Part shown: piece by piece, positions 28,905 to 33,722 of the stretch
How positions within the stretch are numbered: position 1 is the stretch's first letter
How the letters are laid out: every line of letters begins with the position of its first letter
From: Ectocarpus siliculosus
Lineage: Eukaryota; Sar; Phaeophyceae; Ectocarpales; Ectocarpaceae
Assembly: GCA_000310025.1 (NCBI GenBank)
Contig: FN648069.1
Coordinates: 670,561 to 704,282, forward strand
DNA: 33,722 nucleotides
Direction of reading: 5' to 3'
Notes under the pieces: model-generated
Database searches by the model: none
What the model was told of the DNA's origin: nothing
Seen by the model: the letters and a program-made list of their open reading frames with translations, nothing else
Position numbers and translations under genes: made by a program

Positions 28905-31900
28905 CGGCGGCGGTGGCATCAGCACCAGTCTTGATACTGCCGCGGAAGTTTCTCGGGAAAGTTCTCGAGATCGTTCTTCTTTGTCGCCGTTCAGAACGGC
29001 ACTGCTTGCCGCGGATGGCGCTTGCGTCGCTGTCAAGAGGGCCGAGACTGCTCTTTCGAGGGCAGTGTCGCTCCAAAGATCACTACCGGGGAAGGTGAGA
29101 GAGGCTTGTGGAAAATTTTCACTAGAATAGTCCACGCGGAGTTGTTTGTGTGTGAACATTGTCAATATGTCTGTTTTCGTGTTGCCATGCCATTGATTCA
29201 GTTTTTCGCCTTGGCATGTATAATTGATCCCATCAGCAGAAGTCACATACGAAGAAGTTTACTTTTTTGGTGGTTTCCGCGTTGCTTCTTGCGTTATTTT
29301 TTTGTCGCGAGAAGGATTCAGCCGTCCCTCGATTGATGTTGTTGTTGTTAGTGTTGTGCTGGTGCTGTTGTTCTTGTTTGTTTTCCCTTTGAACACCGCT
29401 CCGGTTTCTGCTCAATACCCGTTCAACACTCATATTTGAGCGGTAAATGCCACTGGCTTGGTGTCTTGCTCGAGCAAGGTCCACGCAGAAGATTCGTCTC
29501 CAAAAGCACCGTAAACATGCACAAACAGACGGATGTTTGAGCAAGTACACTTTGCCGCGTAAAGGGGAAAATGTTCTATGGTTTTTGTCGTTGTTCCCAT
29601 TGTGTAGGCCTTCAAAATTGGCGCACGGATACATGTAGTACGAATCCATACGAACCTTTCCCACGCAAAGTCTTTGTTTATTGCACTCGTTCACCAGATA
29701 TCCAGGGTCCCACTGTCAATTTTATGTGTTGCCGCTGATCCTTGATTTCGTTACTGCTGCTGCGTTTGTCGATCAAAAACACGCCGTCCATCATCAGAAG
29801 GATCTCGTGAACGATATGGTTGCCGCGTGCGGCGACGAGGAGGAGAAAGGAGGGGGAGAGGTGCCCGTGTCGGCCAGGCCTCACAAGGAGTTCCTCAGGG
29901 ACTTGCTTCTCGCCCAAGGCATCCAGAAGACCCCCGGTTCTGAGCTGGACGAACTCTTGGCAAGGTACGGGCGTCTGGGTCTGCTTCGGTTGCTCTCTCG
30001 TCTCGCAATTTAGCGGCGTTTTGGTTTCCCAGCGTTGGATTGATAGCTGTTCCTCGGACGCGTAAGGTCGGGGGTGTGTCAACATATGTGTGTGTGCACT
30101 TTTGAATTTTGAATGTGCTTTTGAATTTGAATCGACGGCGCTAACCGGCTGACCAAAACGAAAATACGCCAGTCTCAGTGGCGGCTGTGTGCGCATGCGT
30201 TTCTTTTGTTGTTGACATCGAACGCGCGAACCGACTTATCAGTGAAAAGGCGCCAGTCTCAGCGGGGTTAACAACGGGACCCCGTGAGTGTGTGTGTGTG
30301 GTGTGGTGTGGTGTGTGTGTGTGTTGTGTGTGTGTGTGTGCGTGTGCGTGTGTGTGTGTGTGGTGTGTGCGTCTTTATTTCCTGCATCGGTCCCTTGTTC
30401 TGGACGTCTGTTCGTATCTCCTTGCGGTGTGTTGGATGGGCGCATCAGCCGGGGTCACACACGAGGAAGGAAACACAGCAGTTTTTGGTGAATCGAACGC
30501 CAACAATGCTGGAAGAAGAAATACGTGGGCACGGGCAGTTCCAGTGATTTTGATCATGTGCGCAGATTTTCCGCGTATGGTCTGCGTTGCGCGGCGCTTA
30601 ACTGCCATTTGCGGGTGATTATCAGACGAGAGAAAAGATTGGGGGCCGAGAGAGCCTTGCGTTGTTGTGGGATTTTGAGTTTATCGGTTGCTTGTCATTT
30701 CAGTTCGTTAGCCGATAATGGTCTTCTTACTTGCCTCATTCCGCGTCCCCGTGTTTTTTTCTGGCGTTCGTTCCAGCTACGACGAGGAGCACAGACGAGA
30801 GGAGTTGAGGGATGAGGGCGGTGCCGTCGGTGGCGGCGGTGTCATGCCTCCTCCCGAAACGAAGGAGTATGTATTGAGGTAAGTGTAGATATTGCTTTTC
30901 GTTGCGCCCATCCCTGCTGCATCGTTCCTTTTTATAGACGCCTTGTAGCAAGTAGGTCTGTTGCTCTCGGGGCGTGCACCCCCGAACTCCTTGTTCTCTT
31001 CGGGACCCCCGAACCCCTTTGTTCTCTTCGTGGCCCCAGAACTCCTTGTTCTCTAAGTGACCCCAGAACTCCTTGTTCTCTTCGAGACGTGAAAAGGCGA
31101 ACACCCACCATCTACGCTTTTCTTGGTGGGAGAAGGAAGGGATGTTGTTGTAACTCGCGTATCTTCTCTCTTTCAGAATGGAGGTCCCGATATAGTGCGG
31201 TTCCACGATGTCGGGGCCTTACCGCTGTTGCCCATTGGGCAATGCATGGGTTCGGTGTAGTCGGGGCAATTCATTGCCAAGAGATTCTGACCGCGCTATG
31301 TAAACAGGGAGTCCTGCACTGTAGAGGGACGGTGCACTGTATCGGGACCCTCGCTTAACTGCGCAATTTTGCCTCGTGCGTATTTAGTTTGTTTGGTTCG
31401 TCCGGCTGACAGTTTTTTGGACCGGTGCGTGCTCTTCTTGGTCCTTACTGCGCTGTTGATGCTTTCCCGGATCGTACTCGTTGCCCGTTGGGAATCCACC
31501 TCGTTGCCCTCGAAGCAGCCAACCACACTAAACCCTAACCCTAACCCTAACCCTAAAAAGAGGCTGGCGTGAGTCAGAACCTAAGTAAAGTACGTTTTTT
31601 GGTCAGAAACTTGCGTAGGCATACGCAGTCAGAACTTATCGTGAAAGCTTTACAGTCAGAAACTTATGCAAGCATTAGGTTGCAAGCCAGCCCCCCCAAA
31701 ACCGCACCCTGACTGGGACACGTGTCGAACGTTGTGCTGTGCCTTTGTCCATGGAAGGCTTTCGCGCCCGCTGGACCGGCACGGGCGTTAGGTTAGATCT
31801 CACGGAGCAGAGACCACGGGCGTTAGATCTCAGTACTGAGCAGAGGCCGGGAATTTTATAGAATCAAGGAGCAACAAAGAAAAAAAAAGGGAGGGGAGCA

Positions 31901-32482
31901 GGTCCGCTGCTCCTATATAGCGTCGAGGTACTCACAGATAGGTAAATAGTTGTTTGATCTCTTGTTTTAGCCTTCTTGGACCAGGTCCCCTCGGCGCTCA
32001 CTCGGAGAGGGCGAGGGCGGGGCTGGGATTCTGATGTTGCTTCAAGTAGTAATTCAATACCTGATTGTATCGCAGCTTGCCTCTGGCAACCGTGTGCTGG
32101 TCCTCTGGGAGTTTTTTTTGTACGTTTTATGTATGCGGTGCTGCAGAGTTTGAGAAAATAATTCGGCAAATCCAAAGTATTGCTGTAGACTAACGAGGCC
32201 AAATATCTACATCCAACGAAAAATCACAATATAGATGTAGCGCTCGTACAACGCTCACACACATGCTCATAACCTAGTTTTCTCCATTACACAACTGACC
32301 CCCTAACCGTAACGCGATCTATGGTGCGATGCCGCAGGTGTCAGACGCCGGCCCCTTTCTACAGCCGCAACGTTGGTCGCGGCCAGATGGAGGCATACCC
32401 AACTCCTCCCAGCAGGATGTACGCCAAGACGGACGGGAGCAACCTCAGGGTCGCCCTCTCCCTCTGCGAATCAGATATTTAG
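15444..32482 (+). CDS. RAB3GAP1: Rab3 GTPase-activating protein catalytic subunit (17 exons, 1991 residues)
   Basis: Exons: 15444-15597, 16365-17164, 17631-18089, 18280-18461, 19120-19345, 19948-20016, 20383-20512, 21218-21643, 22090-22178, 22871-23174, 23611-25529, 27084-27350, 27757-27885, 28687-29094, 29798-29964, 30777-30878, 32338-32482. All junction phases agree and the sum is 5976 bases. Family landmarks appear in order: FEDLVRSFETVLREW, HRWFGLKQYVLVRAL, GLTDLFLSKI, DPLVSIFVRVRWTDL, LLWMSFVRDVRLLWEDG, LIWQKLQMLNCC, the acidic FFDTREYYQTSEDEG, VTEDMLRQQT, FADFVRWYRPECW, EKALHFLETISPG, MPPPETKEYVLR and the C-terminal PTPPSRMYA. The animal protein, about 980 residues, pairs with RAB3GAP2 and acts on Rab3 and Rab18 in membrane traffic and autophagy. 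Extra length comes from Thr/Gln-, Gly- and acid-rich inserts. The catalytic-arginine site seems altered (see exon 27084). The first ATG follows an in-frame stop. Confidence 0.92.
16365..17164 (+). CDS. RAB3GAP1: Rab3GAP exon 2 with the conserved RWFGL segment
   Basis: The acceptor CTGCAG at 16359-16364 gives two bases that complete the codon left by exon 1. The exon then stays open for 266 codons to the donor GAGAAG/GTACGG. It contains a Thr/Ala/Gln-coding CAA/ACA repeat (about 16709-16790) inserted before the conserved HRWFGLKQYVLVRAL. The acceptor's pyrimidine tract is weak, so the 5' end of this exon is the least certain boundary in the gene. Confidence 0.7.
16700..16795 (+). repeat. RAB3GAP1: Coding ACA/CAA triplet repeat
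   Basis: Interrupted CAACAG/ACAACA triplets encode a Thr/Ala-rich stretch in exon 2. The same DNA would read as polyglutamine in another frame. Confidence 0.8.
17631..18089 (+). CDS. RAB3GAP1: Rab3GAP exon 3
   Basis: It has 153 codons, phase 0 at both ends. It starts PSRECLFLDGLTDLFLSKI, equivalent to the conserved GLLDIFKSKI region of animal RAB3GAP1, and continues PGRAFAPIVSTTVQQSWEW. A Gly/Ala-rich low-complexity insert of about 80 residues follows, then an acidic end, PVWGPDE. Donor GTACTG. Confidence 0.82.
19120..19345 (+). CDS. RAB3GAP1: Rab3GAP exon 5 with a polyglutamine tract
   Basis: The acceptor GGGCAG at 19114-19119 and a phase-2 join give WKQQGQPTTDASSSSDNDG, then an eight-Gln run from CAG/CAA codons at about 19197-19220, then LGDACSRLLAALVLTTAM. 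The latter fits the LLGDFVTEFF segment of animal RAB3GAP1. The donor is GTAAGA. Confidence 0.82.
19756..19843 (+). other. Exon-like 88-base segment in Rab3GAP intron 5
   Basis: It is bounded by GGCAG and ATG/GTAAGT. One frame reads VPTLYPSDALYAVPVNSDRN. Its length is not a multiple of three, and including it would shift the frame of exon 6 (ALAQDYGKAASAKLSDETRK), so it is left out of the model. It could be a cassette exon or an exon relic. Confidence 0.3.
20882..21195. repeat. Tandem duplication of about 161-166 bp in Rab3GAP intron 7
   Basis: CTTGTTTCTGCAACCC occurs near 20890 and 21057, CACGCATGG near 20954 and 21119, and TGTCCCAATCCT at 21020 and 21181. The right copy runs up to the pyrimidine tract of the exon 8 acceptor. 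Confidence 0.85.
21825..21935. repeat. Tandem duplication of about 50-60 bp in Rab3GAP intron 8
   Basis: TTACGGCGAGGTGTGTGTG and CCCATCTATTC each occur twice (21827 and 21877; 21853 and 21907), followed by GTCAGT-GACAC in both units. A third start (CCTTCCGGTGA) follows. Confidence 0.75.
22722..22763. repeat. 21-bp exact tandem repeat, two copies
   Basis: ACCAACCAACCCCTCCTAGA plus G occurs twice without a mismatch, in Rab3GAP intron 9. Confidence 0.95.
23611..25529 (+). CDS. RAB3GAP1: Rab3GAP exon 11, 1919-base acidic and Ser-rich exon
   Basis: This is the largest exon, starting after a strong CTGTTCAG acceptor. It begins with the family's acidic segment (DDEDEEAFFDTREYYQTSED) and ends in the conserved VTEDMLRQQT, REVLLADMTAFRSENG and DFVRWYRPECWQ. 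Between them lie about 500 residues of Asp/Glu/Ser/Gly/Ala-rich, probably disordered sequence absent from animal proteins. Two tandem repeats are visible: a duplicated QLQQ-DSPS-EEE block near 24680-24760 and a fourfold repeat of about 20 residues at 24931-25160. Confidence 0.85.
24931..25160 (+). repeat. RAB3GAP1: Coding repeat, four units of about 20 residues (AAGE-IS-STCTSPKASS)
   Basis: The units read LAAAGEVISDDRSTCPSPKA, MAAGEAISEISTCTSPKESS, MAAEQLTSDNSTCTSPKASS and a last partial unit, AAAGEVTISEA. Each complete unit carries a Ser-Pro-Lys site typical of proline-directed kinases. The unit length of 57-60 bases keeps the frame, so copy number could vary without breaking the protein. 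Confidence 0.85.
25530..26069 (+). other. Left part of Rab3GAP intron 11
   Basis: This starts with the donor GTGAGC. It contains a GGA/GGG-rich run near 25739-25765, after a possible cryptic acceptor (GTCTCAG). I searched here for an exon carrying the expected LSxRM arginine and found none. Sequence from 25770 to the LINE tail shows no other recognisable feature. Confidence 0.5.
26070..27026 (-). mobile_element. 5'-truncated LINE (non-LTR retrotransposon), 3' fragment
   Basis: A continuous minus-strand frame runs from about 27026 to the stop at 26087. It has the features of the C-terminal part of a LINE reverse-transcriptase protein: LRIILGCSKRTSNEAVRAEL, then DVRKLTWQYRM, then a Cys/His cluster (CDCGFECEDRVHVVAEC) before the C-terminus. 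The endonuclease and polymerase domains are missing. Only about seven bases separate the stop codon from a C-rich tail, seen as the G run at 26069-26079. The element is antisense in Rab3GAP intron 11, and its truncated 5' end lies about 57 bases from the exon 12 acceptor. I see no target-site duplication. No stop or frameshift is visible, so the insertion seems fairly young. Confidence 0.85.
27084..27350 (+). CDS. RAB3GAP1: Rab3GAP exon 12, expected site of the catalytic arginine
   Basis: It has 89 codons, phase 0 at both ends, from acceptor GTGGCAG to donor GAGAAG/GTTGGC. It supplies WLSCWGQAG...PPPPLFSGVTEGEK, equivalent to the animal MWVEAW...RRLFDDTREAEK, and joins exactly to ALHFLET. In human RAB3GAP1 the arginine of the upstream LSARM (R728 by my count) is catalytic. 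The matching residues here are ELSPGD, with Gly in the arginine position (codon 27177-27179). Confidence 0.75.
27475..27507. repeat. CTG trinucleotide repeat, 11 copies
   Basis: Eleven perfect CTG units in Rab3GAP intron 12. Confidence 0.97.
27757..27885 (+). CDS. RAB3GAP1: Rab3GAP exon 13 with a GC-type donor
   Basis: It has 43 codons beginning ALHFLETISPGPLLVQLL, which matches the animal VLHYLAIQKPADLARHLL. The only donor that keeps phase with the next exon is GAG/GCAAGC, a GC-AG intron. Reading on gives a stop after about 23 further codons. Confidence 0.75.
28687..29094 (+). CDS. RAB3GAP1: Rab3GAP exon 14 with a Ser/Asn-rich insert
   Basis: It has 136 codons, phase 0. It starts VAEAVELLSS and ends AVKRAETALSRAVSLQRSL, equivalent to the helical segment of animal RAB3GAP1 that ends ALIARARSLKAKFG. 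Between them is an insert of Ser/Thr/Asn/Gly encoded by AGC/AAC/CAG-type triplet repeats at about 28750-28915, including nine serines in a row. The donor is AAG/GTGAGA. Confidence 0.8.
30287..30364. repeat. GT microsatellite
   Basis: An interrupted GT/TG run with GGTG and CGTG variants in Rab3GAP intron 15. Confidence 0.95.
30980..31087. repeat. 27-bp minisatellite, four copies
   Basis: Units start at 30980, 31007, 31034 and 31061. Each is CCCC(A/G)GAAC plus CCTTGTTCTCTTCG or a close variant, and the 27-base period is exact. It lies in Rab3GAP intron 16. The minus strand is open across it only because 27 is a multiple of three. Confidence 0.92.
31177..31195 (+). other. Possible alternative terminal exon of Rab3GAP
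   Basis: A strong acceptor (CTTCTCTCTTTCAG) is followed in the correct phase by codons MEVPI and a TAG stop. Use of it would replace the conserved 48-codon terminal exon with five residues. I did not use it, because the exon at 32338 restores the conserved family C-terminus. Confidence 0.3.
31531..31556. repeat. Interstitial telomere-like repeat, CCCTAA orientation
   Basis: Four perfect CCCTAA units, preceded by AA, lie in Rab3GAP intron 16. The orientation is opposite to that of the tract at 6726. Confidence 0.9.
31571..31845. repeat. Short direct repeats after the telomere-like tract
   Basis: GTCAGAA(A)C recurs at 31573, 31602, 31628 and 31655, a 26-29-base period. ACGGGCGTTAG with AGATCTCA and GAGCAGAG occurs twice, at 31781-31812 and 31816-31845. 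All are within Rab3GAP intron 16. Confidence 0.7.
32338..32482 (+). CDS. RAB3GAP1: Rab3GAP terminal exon
   Basis: The acceptor GCCGCAG gives one base that completes the Arg of EYVLR. The exon then reads CQTPAPFYSRN and PTPPSRMYAKTDGSNLRVAL to a TAG stop at 32480-32482, matching the animal C-terminus (RTTVPRPAP...LPQRMYSVL...FRLAGAFSSD). Intron 16 before it is 1459 bases and holds tandem and telomere-like repeats. Confidence 0.85.
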
Positions 32483-33722
32483 GGTTACGGTTGGTTCGGG
32501 CTATTTGTTTCTTAATCCTAGACTTGCGGTCGACTGGATTGGGGGATGCTCCGGGGGGGTCGAAAAATAGGTTCGCAGGGAGCGGGTGTACCAACTGGTC
32601 GGATTTTTCCAGAGCCGGAGACCTCTTGTTGCTTCGAACCCCTGGCTCGTGTCCCACAACCAAGCACAAGATATGTATGGCCTCACCGACTACTTCCAGA
32701 AATGCTTGCGGCTCTTTGGTGTGGACCTTTGCTTGCGCGAGACTCGGTGCCTTGTGCAACCCCGGGGCCTTGCTCTAAGGCTGCGAAACTGTAAATGCAT
32801 GGTATGCTTATTGGTCGGTACACGACTCACCGTATACTGCAGTAGCGCCGTGTGGCATATATGCTGGAACGCGTTGTTGTGAGAAATGGACCGTGCGCCG
32901 CCTTGTTTAACGTCTTGTTTACGACTCGTGACTGCTGTTGGACGTTGGCTGTCAACCTTGCTCGTTCTGTGCGCCATCGATCGTGACCCCAATTTTGAAG
33001 TTTTGAAAAAAGACGGCCTTCGGTGATGTACCCTTCGCGAACCGAAAGCTACTTACTTACCGCCAACACCGCCTCTTTTGTCCGGCTGGGGAAAGTACGC
33101 GCCCATCGGCAGCTAAGAAAATGACCTCCAACAAGCACCTGAAGCCATTCGGCTGCCCTGCCAGGGTGGGCGGAAATCACCCTGGCGAGGTCTCCGTGGG
33201 GATGCCACCGTTCAGAGCTACTGCGATGTTGTCCGTATTGCCCACAGTGCGGTCTGTGACCCAGCAGCACACAGACAAGCACGTCCAAGCGCACAAAACA
33301 CACTCATTTCATGCCATGGCGACAAACTCCCATCATCTGCGCTAAAGGAAAGCTGTCAACACGACCCTCCTGCCGTTGTTCACTAACAAGAGGCGTCTGT
33401 TTGGCCAGTTGTCGCCTAAACAACATGGTAGAAGAAGTTGCCTAAAAAAAGCGTGTTGGAAACACTGAAACCCAGTCTTGACCGACGTCGTTCATTCGTT
33501 GTTCCTGGTTGCCTTTTCGTCGATATAAATCCAAGCGAGACATAGCGTACACAACGCGCGGGCGGCAACCGCGCGCCCCCTCCTTCTCTATCAAATACAA
33601 CACAAAACACACACTCCCTCTCCTTTCTACATGGCAAGCGTCATCTCCTTGACTTCTTGCTCTCTTCCTGCTGCGCTATCCCCCCCCCCCAAACCCCCCC
33701 GACCCTTTTTTAAAAAAAATAA
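32483..33722. other. Probable Rab3GAP 3' UTR, then unassigned sequence
   Basis: No conserved exon follows the stop codon. Open frames at 32329-32882 overlap each other on both strands and resemble no family I know. A plus-strand frame at 33121-33345 contains HLKPFGCPA, faintly like a Copia integrase region but too short to assign. A TATA-like GATATAAAT near 33520 could belong to a downstream promoter or an LTR. The end is C-rich with an A tract. Confidence 0.5.

Noticed and set aside
28516-29076. 186-codon minus-strand frame
   Set aside because: A shadow of the same triplet-repeat exon; the polyalanine arises from the GCN reading of the repeat.
28578-29246. 222-codon minus-strand frame with polyleucine runs
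   Set aside because: The leucine runs are the reverse complement of the CAG/AGC repeat in Rab3GAP exon 14. It shows no conserved motif.
30736-31206. 156-codon minus-strand frame with repeated ENKEFWGH
   Set aside because: It is generated by the 27-bp intronic minisatellite, whose period is a multiple of three.
33121-33345. Copia-type integrase fragment (HLKPFGCPA)
   Set aside because: The similarity is limited to a few residues and the rest of the frame does not continue the family.

Overview
This looks like nuclear DNA from a photosynthetic stramenopile, most likely a brown alga of the Ectocarpus type. The grounds are genes split into many short exons by GT-AG introns of several hundred bases, many CAG/CTG/GAC repeats, a fragment of a non-LTR retrotransposon, and one gene whose N-terminus carries the signal-peptide plus ASAFAP-like motif used to import proteins into red-algal-derived secondary plastids. 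The species assignment is inference.

Three genes can be reconstructed exon by exon. (1) Minus strand, about 5836 down to 339 and running off the left edge: an SMCHD1-like GHKL ATPase. Seven internal exons give about 305 residues with the N-box, the DNGRGM box and, in a 51-base micro-exon, the FGVG box. Its 5' exons were not found and its 3' part lies outside the window. (2) Minus strand, 15235 to 11350: a complete five-exon gene for a 259-residue plastid-targeted fusion of a PpiC (parvulin) peptidyl-prolyl isomerase with a rhodanese domain. (3) Plus strand, 15444 to 32482: a complete 17-exon gene for a 1991-residue Rab3 GTPase-activating protein catalytic subunit (RAB3GAP1 family), about twice the animal length because of acidic, Ser-rich and Gln-rich inserts. 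All exon junctions in genes 2 and 3 agree in phase, which is the main support for the models.

Genes 2 and 3 are head to head with only 208 bases between their start codons, so they probably share a bidirectional promoter. The stretch 5837-11349 holds no gene that I recognise. It contains degenerate repeats, tRNA-like elements, an inverted repeat and a few weak ORFs. After 32482 there is probably the RAB3GAP1 3' UTR and then unassigned sequence.

Introns carry most of the unusual structure: a LINE 3' fragment with a C-rich tail and two further short 3' ends of the same family, all on the minus strand; interstitial telomere-like repeats; 27-, 74- and about 161-bp tandem repeats; and several tandem duplications that have copied a splice site. 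I see no operon, CRISPR array, phage or bacterial-type system. The interest lies in gene architecture, splice-site duplication, and a possible loss of the catalytic arginine in the Rab3GAP.
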